A stretch of 64,000 nt of DNA from Dactylorhiza incarnata (GCA_033032865.1 JAWHQI010000019.1:11760001-11824000); one strand, 5' to 3'. Counted from the first letter of the stretch, positions 45,935-57,974 are shown. Numbers and translations are program-made. Notes: generated by a model not told the origin, from the sequence alone.

Positions 45935-46200
45935 CAAGCCTTACAACACGGACCCGCAAGTCCCAACAGCCTAGGCCCGCAAGCCCCTACTGCCCCCGAG
46001 CCCGCAAGCTCTACACTCAGGCCCTCAAGCCCTACAACACGGACCCGCAAGTCCCAACAGCCTAGGCCCGCAAGCCCCTACTGCCCCCGAGCCCTCAAGC
46101 TCGACAGATCGCACCCGCAAGTGCACTGCCCTGGCCCTCAAGCATCACAGCTCTCCAGCCCTCAAGCTAGACAAATTGGCCCGCAAGTCTTACAAGAAAT
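45935..46200. repeat. CCCGCAAG stem-loop array in T LTR1
   Basis: GGACCCGCAAGTCC (46041-46054), GGCCCGCAAGCC (46065-46076) and GAGCCCTCAAGCTC (46089-46102), plus more units: a fixed CC(G/T)CAA loop with stems GGAC/GTCC, GGC/GCC and GAGC/GCTC. It is repeated in LTR2 (49270-49520) and LTR3 (54445-54700). Confidence 0.85.
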
Positions 46201-47280
46201 AACAGTAAATAAACCTACTTCTTTTGCCTGATGGTGATTGGCAACTTAGCCTGATGGAGATCGACTTCTTGAGTTAAAGAAGATGCTTCAGATCTGAGCT
46301 TTACAACACGGCTCTTTCTGCAGACTTCTCCCTTAGCCAGATGACGAACGGCTTCTTATCAGTCAATGAAGATAACTGATTCTTTAGAGAACACTTGATT
46401 ATTGTTCCCTCCTCGTCCTTCTTCTACTCCACAGAATATATTGTTCAAGAGTAGCGGCGGGATACTTTCTTGCTCTGATGTTCGAGAGAGTTCCTAGGGC
46501 ACCCATCGTTCCTTTTTATAGGACAGGGGAATCGCACAACGGTCACATGCAATGTCCTTTTCTGTCAGATGCCCATCCTATAGGAGCATGTGTTGATGGC
46601 TCGATTCCTTAGGTGCACGCGTTGATTGGACAATTAGCCGACGACATTAAATGCTGACAGTGCGTCCGCAACATTTGAATTCTGTCTTGAAGATACTTGC
46701 ATCATTACAACGACAAGCTATCTCTGACTATGTCATCGCGATCTTCATTCTTGCATCATGTCGTCATGATCACATTGTTCTCTCGACGACATGCGTTCTT
46801 TACGACGATGTTTGTTCTTTCTCGACGACACGGCCACTTTGGTGAAGTCGACGATACTGCGTCTTCTCTTCATTCGATGATCTTGCTTCTGCGTTCGACG
46901 AACATGCCAAATCTCAGCGGTCGTCGATCTTCCTTCTGAGCTCGACGATCTTCCTTCTGCGTTCGACGAATAGCTTTCTGCGATCGACGAACTGCATTCT
47001 GCGATCGACAAACTTGCTAGCCTTCGTTCGACGATCGGCATTCTTCGTTCGACGATCTTGCTATGTCTAAGAGATCGACGGACAAGCTACTTCTCGGCGG
47101 TTGCTTTGCTCATCATCACGACGACAAGCATACTTTGTCGACGATGTCTCCTATTCTTCTCGAGGACATTTCTTTAATTTCCTGAGACATTAAGCTAGAG
47201 AAATAATCAAATACAGAGTGAAGTAGTCTTGACTTGGTGACTTCTTCAAATCAGGAATCATGTGGGCAAGATTCCCAACA

Positions 47281-49021
47281 ATCTCCCCCTATTTGAAGAA
47301 GTCAGAATCTCAATTCAAGACGACTTTCACTGTACAATAAATATTATAATCTTAACTTTGAGCATGTAAGATTGTACTTATCTTTGCTAAACTTTCTGAG
47401 TACATCATCAAGCTTGTAGCTCCCTCTAGATTTGATGTCTCTTCTTTTATGGCCCCCTACTTCTTTGCTCCCCCTATCTTTGAGGTCGTCTTTTTGAACA
47501 TTTGATGAACTTTCTCCCCCTTTCTTACTTCTTTCCTCCACTTGAGATTTTCTTGAGTGAGTGACTCCCCCTTGATGTGATAACACCCCTTGAACTAGTG
47601 CACCTTGACATGGGGTTAGGAATTCTTTAGTCCAGAGTTGACCCTAGATAACTTATGGTCCATTAGCCTGGTGTGCTGCTGATTGGCTAAATGGACTTCC
47701 CTGCAAAATGGAATTAAAATCCCTTAGGAACCCAAGATAACTTGGGTCCTAGGTTCTTGTTAGCCAAATAAGGAATTCTTATACTTAACTCAACCGCTCC
47801 GGAAGGTCTCCTTTCTATACTGGGTACACTAGAGTTGTGCCAACAGTAAATGGCAAAGTGTCCTATTTTTCCACAACACCAGCATTCAAACCTGTTGTAT
47901 CTTCCCTTTTGTCTGACTGTATGAGCAGGGGTTCTTTTTGTGCGAACGACTGAATGAAGCAAAGAAGGTGAACTGTGCTGATGGTGGACATGATTTTTGT
48001 TGTTGTCAACCACAGTTATCCTTCTAGAATCAATCCTTTTTAAGGATTTCTTCTCTTCTCTGAGCTCAACATGTTTTTGCCTCCTCACACCTTTCTGGGA
48101 CTCGTTGTGGATTCTAGGCGTGATCTTGGATTTGAAGGAGATTGTAACGAGCTTCACTTCAGTGACAAGCTTATCCTCCACCCTTCTGGTGTTGTCATTC
48201 TTGACCTTCAGGACATTGACCTTCAGAACATTGGGCTCCATTTTGTCCTTCTTCAGAAGAACTACTTCTCTGGTTAGTGAGCGGCACAACTCCTTGCTTT
48301 CAATCAGTGCCTTCAGAGTTTTCCCAAATTTGCCTATCAAGTCCTTTTTGAGTTGACACAGCTCAGCACTTTCTAGAGTTATCTTTTCTGGTTTCTGTGA
48401 GAGATCAAAATTTCTTGACTGAAGAGAGGAGATTTTTGCATCCTGCTTCTTGCACAACATCTTGAGAGTCTTGACTTCTTCTAGAATATCATTGTATGAT
48501 TTGGACCAGTCATCATTGCTGGATGAGTTTGTCTCCGAATTAGAGTCTGAAGTAGAAAGAGGAGCCCTTATGCGCTTGGGGCAAACCTCATCCTGATGAC
48601 TCTCTTCTTCTGACACAGATAAGATGGTCAGTCCCAACTCATCCTGATGACTCTCTTCTTGAGGTCCTTCCATAAGGACGGTTAGAGAGTTCCACATCTC
48701 TTTTGCTGTCATGCAGTGAGACAGTTTCTGGAACATGGAGGCATTAACTGCACCAGCAATAACGCCTTTGACTTCCTTATCTAAGTTGTCTAGGATTTTC
48801 CTGGACACTGTCTGAGAGGTAAAAGGCCCTTCTTGAACAACTCCGAACATTCTAGGATCCATTACTTCCATGAATATTCTTGCTCTAACTTTTCAAATGG
48901 AAAAGTTCTCCCTGGAGCATATAGCTATACCTGACTCCATAGCTATGATACTTAGACACCCGTTGGCAGATCTGTTCAAGCTGTTAAGCTTTTCTTTGAA
49001 CAACCTCCCTCTGATACCACT
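47281..49021 (-). other. Internal region 1 of T
   Basis: The polypurine tract at 47281-47294 (minus AAATAGGGGGAGAT) has extra GGGGGAG tracts at about 47450-47570. The primer site (minus TGGTATCAGAGGG) is at 49006-49019. Between them is only the gag-like ORF. Confidence 0.9.
47714..48940 (-). pseudogene. T gag, copy 1
   Basis: The ATG at 48940 (MESGIAICSRENF) aligns with the start of S2 gag. A stop at 48895-48893 replaces the Trp seen in copy 2 and S2. From 48871 the frame is open to 47714. TAKEMWNSLTVLMEGPQEE shows the UBN2 part, which then jumps to a shortened acidic linker, so part of UBN2 and the first knuckle are missing. A coiled coil follows, then an intact CCHC knuckle CWCCGKIGHFAIYC and the LGPKLSWVPK end. 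The frame closes with a stop instead of continuing into pol. Confidence 0.88.
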
Positions 49022-50596
49022 TCTCGTTTATGGGGTGTCTACTTTATCACCTAAAGGGGGGGGGGGGGGTGAATAGGTTTTTCAAATTTATTTCTTCCCC
49101 TTTATGATGTTGTTGGTTTCTGATTAATGGATCTATAAAATAAAGAGCAAAACACAGAAAGCACACAACGATCTATAGAGGTTCCTCAAGACAGGGTGTC
49201 TTGAGTAGTTCTCTCTCCCTCTACGCCTACCCAGCAGTGTGCTAGGCTCGACAAACTCCGCCAAAAGCTTCAGGCCCTCAAGCCTTACAACACGGACCCA
49301 CAAGTCCCAACAGCCTAGGCCCGCAAGCCCCTACTGCCCCCGAGCCCGCAAGCTCGACACTCAGGCCCTCAAGCCCTACAACATGAACCAGCAAGTCCCA
49401 ACAGCCTAGGCCCGCAAGCCCCTACTGCCCCCGAGCCCTCAAGCTCGATAAATCGCACCCGAAAGTGCACTGCCCTGGTCCTCAAGCCTCACAGCTCTCC
49501 AGCCCTCAAGCTAGACAAATTGGCCCGCAAGCCTTACAAGAAATAACAGTAAATAAACCTGATTCTTCTGCCTGATGGTGATTGGCAACTTAGCCTGATG
49601 GAGATCGGCTTCTTGAGTTGAAGAAGATGCTTCAGATCTGAGCTTTACAGCATGGCTCTTTCTTCAGACTTCTCCCTAGGCCAGATAACTGATTCTTCAG
49701 AGAACACTTGATTATTGTTCGACCCTCCTCATCCTTCTTCTTCTCCGAAGAATATATTGTTCAAGAGTAGCGGCTGGATACTTTCTTGCTCTGATGTTCG
49801 AGAGAGTTCCTAGGGCACCCATCGTTCCTTTTTATAGGACAGAGGAATCGCACAACGGTCACATGCAATGTCCTTTTCTGTCAGATGCCCATCCTATAGG
49901 AGCACATGCTGATGGCTCGATTCCTTAGGTGTACGCGTTGATTGGATAATCAGCCGACGACATTAAATGTTGACAGTGCGTCCGCAACATTTGAATTCTG
50001 TCTTGAAGATACTTGCATCTTTACAATGACAAGCTATCTCTGACTATGTCGTCGTGATCTTCCTTCTTGCATCATGTTGTCGTGATCACATTGTTCTCTC
50101 GATGACATGCGTTCTTTACGACGATGATTGTTCTTTCTCGACGACACGACCACTTTGGTGAAGTTGACGATACTACATCTTCTCTGCGTTCGACGATCTT
50201 TCTTCTGCGTTCGACGAACACGCCAAATCTCAGCGATCGTCGATCTTCCTTCTGAGCTCGACGATCTTCCTTCTGCGTTCGACGAATAGCTTTCTGCGAT
50301 CGACGAACTGCATTCTGCGATCGACGAACTTGCCAGCCTTCGTTTGACGATTGGCATTCTTCGTTCGATGATCTTGCTAGGTCTCAGCGATCGACGAACA
50401 CGCTACTTCTCGGCGGTTGCTTTGATCATCATCACGATGACAAGCATACTTTGTCGACAATGTCTCCTATTCTTCTCGACGACATTTCTTTAATTTCCTG
50501 AGACTTTAAGCTAGAGAAATAATCAAATACAGAGTGAAGTAGTCTTGACTTGGTGACTTCTTCAAATCAGGAATCATGTGGGCAAGATTCCTAACA
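49022..50596 (-). repeat. LTR2 of T (middle LTR)
   Basis: Same structure as LTR1. Its left terminus is TCTCG instead of TGTTG, so the terminal CA (minus strand) is mutated. The right end is CCTAACA. It is flanked by a primer site on the left and a polypurine tract on the right, so it serves as 5' LTR for internal 1 and 3' LTR for internal 2. Confidence 0.93.
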
Positions 50597-52340
50597 ATCT
50601 CCCCCTATTTGAAGAAGTCAGAATCTCAATTCAAGACGACTTTCACTGTACAATAAATATTATAATCTTAACTTTGAGCATGTAAGATTGTACTTATCTT
50701 TGCTGAACTTTCTGAGTACATCATCAAGCTTGTAGCTCCCTCTAGATTTAATGTCTCTTCTTTTATGGCTCCCCCTACTTCTTTGCTCCCCCTATCTTTG
50801 AGGTTATCTTTTTGAACATTTGATGCACTTTCTCCCTCTTTCTGACTTCTTTCCTCCACTTGAGATTTTCTTGAGTGAGTGACTCCCCCTTGATGTGATA
50901 ACACCCCTTGAACTAATGCACCTTGACATGGGGTTAGGAATTCTTTAGTCTAGAGTTGACCCTGGATAACTTATGGTCCATTAGCCTGGTGTGCTGCTGA
51001 TTGGCTAAATGGACTTCCCTGCAAAACGGATTTAAAATCCCTTAGGAACCCAAGATAACTTTGGGTCCTAGGTTCTTGTTAGCCCAATAAGGAATTCTTA
51101 TACTTAACTTAGCCACTCCGGAAGGTCTCCTTTTTGTACTGGGTACACTAGAGTTGTGCCAACAGTCAATGGCAAAGTGTCCTATTTTTCCCCAGCACCA
51201 GCATTCAAACCTGTTGTATCTTCCCTTTTGTCTGACTGTATGAGCAGGGGTTCTTCGTGTGCGAACGACTGAATGAAGCAAAGAAGGTGAAATGTGCTGA
51301 TGGTGGACATGATTTTTGTTGTTGTCAACCACAGTTATCCTTCTAGAATCAGTCCTTTTTAAGGATTTCTTCTCTTCTCTGAGCTCAACATGTTTTTGCC
51401 TCCTCACACCTTTCTGGGGCTCCTTGTGGATTCTAGGCGTGATCTTGGATTTGAAGGAGCTTGTAATGGGCTTCACTTCAGTGACAAGCTTATCATCCAC
51501 CCTTCTGGTGTAGTCATTCTTGACCTTCAGGACATTGACCTTCAGAACATTGGGCTGCATTTTGACCTTCTTCAGAAGAACTACTTCTCTGGTTAGTGAG
51601 TGGCACAGCTCCTTGCTTTCAATCAGAGCCTTCAGAGTTTTTCCAAATTTGTCTATCAAGTCCTTTTTGATTTGACACAGCTCAACACTTTCTAGAGTTA
51701 GCTTTTCTGCTTTCTGTGAGAGATCAAAATTTCTTGACTGAAGAGAGGAGATTTTTGCATCCTGCTGCTTGCACATCATCTTGAGAGTCTTGACTTCTTC
51801 TAGAATATCATCGTATGATTTGGACCATTCATCATTGCTGGATGAGTTGGTCTCTGAATAAAAGTCTGAGGAAGAAAGAGGAGCCCTTATGCGCTTGGGA
51901 CAAACCTCATCCTGATGACTCTCTTCTTCTGACGTAGATAAGACAGTCAGTCCCAACTCATCCTGATGACTCTCTTCTTGAGGTCCTTCCATAAGGACGG
52001 TTAGTGAGTTCCACATCTCTTTTGTTGTCATGCAGTGAGACTGTTTCTAGAACGTGGAGGCATTAACTGCACCAACAATAACGTCTTTGGCTTTCTTATC
52101 CATGTTGTCTAGGATTTTCCTGGACACTGTCTGAGAGGTGAAAGGCCCTTCTTGAACAACTCTGAACATTCTAGGATCCATTGCTTCCATGAATATTCTT
52201 GCTCTAACTTTCCAAATGAAAAAGTTCTCCCTGGAGCATATAGCTATACCTGACTCCATAACTATGATACTTAGACACCCGTTGGCAGATCTGTTCAAGC
52301 TGTTAAGCTTTTCTTTGAACAATCTCCATCTGATACCACT
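50597..52340 (-). other. Internal region 2 of T
   Basis: Polypurine tract at the left edge and primer site (minus TGGTATCAGATGG) at about 52326-52338. Near identical to internal 1. Confidence 0.9.
51042..52259 (-). pseudogene. T gag, copy 2
   Basis: The ATG is at 52259. The Trp lost in copy 1 is present (NFFIWKVRARIF). The stop at 52049-52047 replaces a Gln. Then open to 51042, with coiled coil and CCHC (CWCWGKIGHFAIDC, second Cys replaced by Trp). The end is shifted in frame (VILGS instead of SWVPK). The two copies therefore carry different inactivating changes. Confidence 0.88.
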
Positions 52341-52796
52341 TGTTGTTTATGGGGTGTCTACTTTATCACCTAAGAGCATCTCCAACGCTTCTATATTCTC
52401 TAAAAATAGAGCCAATTTTCCCTCCAATCGATCGCCAAAATCCACCTCTATATTTAGAGCTCCTCTCCCCCGCCTCTAAATTTAGAGGCGGGGGAGAGAA
52501 AATAGAGGAGCTCTAATTTTATTTTTAGTATTTTTTATTTTTTTTTTATTTTTTTAAGTTATGTATTTATAAAACGCATTCATTTTAATATATTGCCCGT
52601 AATCGTCATCATATTTTTTCAAATATGACATATAATATATCAATAAATTTGTTTTTTCGAGACTTACAAAACGAGACTAATATTGAATACTTTATATTTA
52701 TTATTGTTCATACAAAGAGCAAGAGAATACGTTTACTAAATAAACTTGCACATAAATCAAAATACATTCAAATTAAAATGCATACAATTTTCCAAA

Positions 52797-53783
52797 TTAC
52801 ATTGTTTCATTACCATGTCGTGCCCATAAATGTTCAATCAGGGCATCTCGAAGTACGAAATGTGCATCTTTGTCTCTAATATTTTTATGCCAATTTATGA
52901 ATTGACGAAATCTTTCGGCTTCACTTGTGTCCATCTCTTCAACATTCTGAGTTGGCGGCGGCGGAGAAATATCGACATCTTCATTTTCATCTCGCTCGTC
53001 TTCGATACTCATATTGTGCATTATAATGCAAGCAGTCATGATATCGTGCAACACATTTTTATCCCAAAAATGACATGGCCCCTTAATAATTACAAAGCGT
53101 GATTGAAGAACGCCAAATGCTCGTTCTACATCTTTTTGGCATGCTTCTTGCATCATTACGAAGTGTTGTTTTTTTATCTTGTGTTTGAGAAAAAGTTTGA
53201 ACTAGTGTTGACCATTTCGGATAGATACCGCTGGCTAAGTAATAACCAACATCATAATTTTTTCCCAAGATTGTATAATTGGTAGGAGGCGTAATACCTT
53301 GTGCTAAGTTTGCAAATAAATTGGATGACTGCAAAACATTGATATCATTGTTAGAGCCCGATAAGCCAAAATATGCATGCCATATCCATAGGTCATATGA
53401 TGATACTGCCTCGAGAATGATTGTTGGTCCACCGTGACGTCCTGAATATTGGCCTGCCCATGCCGTTGGGCAATTCTTCCATTGCCAATGCATACAATCT
53501 AGGCTTCCCAGCATCCCCGGAAACCCTCGTTCTTCACCTTTCTGTAGTAATCTTGTTACATCATTTGCATTGGGATATCTCAAATATTCATCTTTGTACA
53601 ATTGTGCAATTGCCATGCAAAATCTTTTCAAGCATTGAATCACAGTTGACTCACCAATTTGAATGTATTCATCGCAATTATCAGCTGATGTTCCATATGC
53701 TAACATACGAAATGCTGCTGTAATTTTTTGCATTGTTGATAGCCCAAGCTTACCAACGCCATCCTTCTTTTGAACGAAGAAAT
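52797..53783 (-). pseudogene. Harbinger DDE transposase, truncated and frameshifted
   Basis: Similarity begins right at the edge of the inverted repeat (KKDGVGKLGLSTMQK), so the N-terminus is missing. Segment 53733-53083 holds the first Asp (GSLDCMHW) and second Asp (SGSNNDINVL). A frameshift in an A7 run near 53175 leads to segment 53156-52797, with the Glu in KDVERAFGVLQSRF and the tail ACIIMHNM. All three catalytic residues of the DDE_Tnp_4 fold are present, but in two frames. Confidence 0.92.
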
Positions 53784-53784
53784 T

Positions 53785-54047
53785 ATATTATATGTAAATT
53801 ATATTTATGTTCTCTAAATATATTTATATATTTATATATAAACCAATAAATAATAAAAAAAAGCAACCCTGCGTTCATCGAACGCAGCAGCCCTGCGTTC
53901 GACGAACGCAGGGGCACTGCGTTCGACGAACGCAGCCCTGCGTTCGACGAACGCAGGGCTGCTTTTTTATTATTATTTATTGGTTTATATATAAATATAT
54001 AAATATATTTAAAGAACATAAATATAATTTACATATAATATATACAT
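53785..54047. repeat. Long inverted repeat with four CTGCGTTCGACGAACGCAG palindromes at its centre
   Basis: Arms of about 95-105 bases (about 53785-53892 and 53940-54047) match as reverse complements with few differences. The centre has four 19-base palindromes at 53869-53887 (one change), 53893-53911, 53917-53935 and 53938-53956. It interrupts the transposase N-terminus. A transcript would form a long hairpin. Confidence 0.9.
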
Positions 54048-55802
54048 ATCATATAAATATAATATATAATATATACATATCATATACATATAATATATAT
54101 ATATTTATATCAAGTTCTCTAAATATAGAGAACATGGTTGGAGTTGCTCTAACCACGTTCTCTATATTTAGAGAACATGGTACAATGGGATCTCTAAATA
54201 TAGAGATCCCCATTGGAGTTGCTCTCAAGGGGGGGGGGGGGGTGAATAGGTTTTTCAAATTTATTTCTTCCCCTTTATGATGTTGTTGGTTTCTAATTAA
54301 TGGATCTATAAAATAAAGAGCAAAACACCGAAAGCACACAATGATCTATAGAGGTTCCTCAAGACAGGGTGTCTTGAGTAGTCCTCTCTCCCTCTACGCC
54401 TACCCAGCAGTGTGCTCGGCTCGACAAACTCCGCCAAAAGCTTCAGGCCCTCAAGCCTTACAACACGGACCCACAAGTCCCAACAGCCTAGGCCCGCAAG
54501 CCCCTACTGCCCCCGAGCCCGCAAGCTCGACACTCAGGCCCTCAAGCCCTACAACATGAACCAGCAAGTCCCAACAGCCTAGGCCCGCAAGCCCCTACTG
54601 CCCCCGAGCCCTCAAGCTCGATAAATCGCACCCGAAAGTGCACTGCCCTGGTCCTCAAGCCTCACAGCTCTCCAGCCCTCAAGCTAGACAAATTGGCCCG
54701 CAAGCCTTACAAGAAATAACAGTAAATAAACCTGATTCTTCTGCCTGATGGTGATTGGCAACTTAGCCTGATGGAGATCGGCCTCTTGAGTTGAAGAAGA
54801 TGCTTCGGATCTGAGCTTTACAGCACGGCTCTTTCTTCAGACTTCTCCCTTAGCCAGATGACGAACATCTTCTTATCAGTCAATGAAGATAACTGATTCT
54901 TCATAGAACACTTGATTATTGTTCCGTCCTCGTCCTTCTTCATCTCCGCATAATATATTGTTCAAGAGTAGCGGCGGGATACTTTCTTGCTCTGATGTTC
55001 GAGAGAGTTCCTAGGGCACCCATCGTTCCTTTTTATAGGATAGAGGAATCGCACAACGGTCACATGAAATGTACTTTTCTGTCAGATGCCCATCCTATAG
55101 GAGCACGTGCTGATGGCTCGATTCCTTAGGTGCACGCATTGATTGGACAACCATCCGACGGCATTAAATGCTGACAGTGCGTCCGCAATATTTGAATTCT
55201 GTCTTGAAGATACTTGCATCATTACAACGACAAGCTATCTCTGACTATGTCGTCGCGATCTTCCTTCTTGCATCATGTCGTCGTGATCACATTGTTCTCT
55301 CGACGACATGCGTTCTTTACGATGATGTTTGTTCTTTCTCGAGGACACAGCCACTTTGGTGAAGTCGACGATTCCGCGTCTTCTCTGCGTTCGAGGATCT
55401 TGCTTCTGCGTTTGACGAACACGCCAAATCTCAGCGGTCGTTGATCTTCCTTTTGAGCTCGACGATCTTCCTTCTGCGTTCGACGAATAGCTTTCTGCGA
55501 TCGACGAACTGCATTCTGCGATCGACGAACTTGACAGCCTTCGTTCGACGATCGACATTCTTCGTTCGACGATCTTGCTATGTCTCAGCGATCGACAAAC
55601 ACGCTACTTCTTGGCGGTTGCTTTGCTCATCATCACGACGACAAACATAGTTTGTCGATGATGTCTCCTATTCTTCTCGACGACATTTCTTTAATTTCCT
55701 GAGACTTTAAGCTAGAGAAATAATCAAATACAGAGTGAATTAGTCTTGACTTGGTGACTTCTTCAAATCAGGAATCATGTGGGCAAGATTCCCAACATCC
55801 TA

Positions 55803-56598
55803 GCCGTCCCCTCTCTCCTTTTCCCTCTTAGAAATTCGGCCCTCCCCCTTCTTGGCCGCCCCTCTCCCTATTCTCCTCCATCTTGGCCGACGGCCACCCT
55901 CCTCCTCTTCCCCCTCCTAGGCAAGTTTCGGCCTCCTCCCTTCTCCCTCTCCTAGTCTTCCTCCTCTTGGGAAGTTTCGGCCAAGGTGAAGAAAGAAGAA
56001 GAAAGGGTCGTGGTTTCGTGGAATCAAATCCAACGTGAAGCATCCAAGGCGAATGAGTTTCTCTCCATTCGACACGGCTCCGGTGGAACCATTGAAGAAC
56101 GATTTGGGCGAGTGCATGCTTGAGGATAATCCCATCTCAAGCGGGGTAACGAAATTTCTACTCGTGAGATCTTCCCTCTTGTTAATTTCTTGTGGTGGTT
56201 AATTTTAGCGTGATCTTCGAATCACTTGGATAATCGTGGCTTTCTTTGATTGATTTGTGAGATCTTCTTATTTCTTTTAATTTTTGAAGAGGATTGGCGA
56301 ACCTCAACTTTTTGTTGGGAGAGATTTACCCTTTTTGAATCTTGATTTTTGGTAGATCTCTTTTGGTACAACTCAAGCTCGTTCGGACCGGGTGGGTCCT
56401 TATAGTCAGGAAGAATATTGGCATATAGCCATCTATTCAACCTCTAACGGCGTGACTACCCGTACGTTAGCATCTAATTGATAATTATTGCGTTGCGTGT
56501 ACGTTGCGAGTATTTTTGTGCGAACGTAAATTTGGGAGCGTTGAGGGGGAACACGTGTTTGTTCGTGGCGATCGTGTCGGAGAGCGTAGCCTACCTCA
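55803..56598 (+). repeat. 3' LTR of G, right part
   Basis: It continues from 45644 and aligns with 41585-42370. It ends GCCTACCTCA, followed by TGATA and S3 sequence. Confidence 0.95.
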
Positions 56599-56603
56599 TG
56601 ATA

Positions 56604-57974
56604 ATGATCATAACCATATGTTGGAGGCAATATGATCTCTTGTAGTTATGTTTAATATTTGAATTTAAAAGATCTTTTGATTTGCATGATTATTTTAAGC
56701 GATCATTAGTTTAAACACATAGAAATTTCGGTACTCATATATTTATTCATAATGATGTAAGTATTTAAAATAAAACAATTCATATTCATCCATTTCAACA
56801 TATTAAGGAGAAAGATTGTATGGTGAAACTGAATATAGTGAGAAACTATTTTTGGTTATTTTTGATTGTTTTATAAATTTTCTCTTTGGTTTTTGAATAA
56901 AAACATATATATATAATTTCCTTGACTTTTAGTTTTTATTATTCTATTTTTCTTTCGCATAACATGGCATGATATAACTAGCATAGACATTTTATAGTGA
57001 GTGATGATGCTAGATGAAAAGTTATGATAACAAGGTGCAATATTATATGAAGCATATAATAGACTTGCATATATTCAACATGGAGTTTCAACCTAACTAT
57101 TCTTAGACCTAGAATGATGTGATTTAATCTTGTGAGTTATTTTCAATAAGTATAAGGTTGATTCTAAGGTCATTGGAATGGTACTTAGGAGCATGTGATG
57201 TACAATCCTTTGACACAAAAAATTGTCGAAAAGAAACAAACTGAGATAACTTCTAAATGGAGTTGAATTATGGAAGTTTTGAGGGTCAAAATGAACTCAA
57301 ACGAGCAAAGCTGGTTTGCCATTGCATAGATCTTCTCGTCCTCATTCCGAAAAGTTATTATGTGCGAAAAACGGACAAGCGGATCAAAAGTTATGATCGT
57401 TTGAAGTTTGCGTCAAAATCACGAATATTTTTGTAAATTTAATTTTGGTTTTTTGTTTAAAAATATATGATTTTTGCAATTATTCAATTCCTATTTTTTG
57501 TGATTATGATTAAAAATATTAGAGACTATCAAATGACATAAGTATATTAAATAAGTAATTAACCACTTGTGCATTTTGTAAGTTTAGCCTAAGACTCCTA
57601 AAATACCTTTTAAATCCATTTCGACAATTATTTCATTTGTCTTAATAATATCATATGACATATTTAGAGTATGATTTTATGATGATAGGAAACTTTTATA
57701 GGTAATGGATTTAGAGAGATGAAAACAAAAAGGATTAGTAGATCACTTGAAAAATAATATGACTTTTTATTCAATTTGTTTTATTAATGAACTTTGGCTT
57801 AATATGAGAATGTCATATCACAAGTTATGTAAGGTAATCATACCATGTTGGTTCAACAAAAAGAAAATAAACAAACAAGGAGAAGTTTTAGCATATCATG
57901 AAGTAGAGTAATGATATTTCATATTTAATTATTTCTACTTCATGCATTTGTATGATACCTAATGAATAAGAGAA
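56604..57974 (-). other. S3 internal region right of G, noncoding
   Basis: AT-rich, no recognisable coding or structural motif. It continues the S3 internal region across the TGATA duplication and leads into the gag remnants. Confidence 0.6.

Larger units (their letters stand above)
45645..47280 (-). repeat. LTR1 of T (3' LTR)
   Basis: Plus-strand limits are TGTTGTTTATGGGG and ATTCCCAACA. It has a 47-base G run (45679-45725), the CCCGCAAG stem-loop array (about 45935-46200), and the TTCGACGA palindromes (46780-47080). Confidence 0.95.
52374..54224 (-). mobile_element. PIF/Harbinger-type DNA transposon
   Basis: The left end GAGCATCTCCAACG and the reverse complement of the right end (GAGCAACTCCAATG) form terminal inverted repeats. 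The flanking triplets are TAA (52371-52373) and TCA (54225-54227), a TAA duplication with one change. A second inner copy of the right end (GGAGTTGCTC at 54140-54149) is followed by a perfect TAA, so the right end may be duplicated. It carries one broken transposase; no Myb-like partner ORF is visible. Confidence 0.88.
45645..55797 (-). mobile_element. Tandem gag-only (TR-GAG-like) Sirevirus derivative T: three LTRs, two internal regions
   Basis: On the minus strand the order is LTR3 (52341-55797, split by Harbinger), internal 2 (50597-52340), LTR2 (49022-50596), internal 1 (47281-49021), LTR1 (45645-47280). Each internal region has a primer site, a gag-like ORF and a polypurine tract, and no pol. 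One exact target duplication TCCTA (45640-45644 and 55798-55802) encloses the whole array, so it entered, or arose from, one insertion event. Internal regions are near identical to each other. Confidence 0.95.
52341..55797 (-). repeat. LTR3 of T (5' LTR), split by Harbinger
   Basis: 52341-52370 and 54228-55797 form the LTR. It begins TGTTGTTTATGGGG, has its G run at 54229-54242, and ends ATTCCCAACA at 55797, followed by target copy TCCTA. Confidence 0.93.
41088..56598 (+). mobile_element. Ty3/gypsy deletion derivative G (gag-protease plus integrase end)
   Basis: 5' LTR 41088-42370. Internal region 42371-45142 holds a gypsy gag, the end of protease and the C-terminal part of integrase, but no RT, RNase H or integrase core. 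The 3' LTR is 45143-45644 plus 55803-56598, split by element T. Target duplication TGATA is exact (41083-41087 and 56599-56603). Both LTRs start TGATGGCG. The element could only have moved with enzymes supplied by a relative. Confidence 0.93.

Noticed and set aside
45935..46200. CRISPR-like direct repeats
   Set aside because: Units are palindromes without unique spacers, lie in a plant LTR and repeat in three LTRs.
46651..47041. ORFs with repeated Ser/Arg or His-rich runs in the T LTRs
   Set aside because: Translations of the TTCGACGA array; no start context, and recurring in all three LTRs (50034-50357, 55168-55558).
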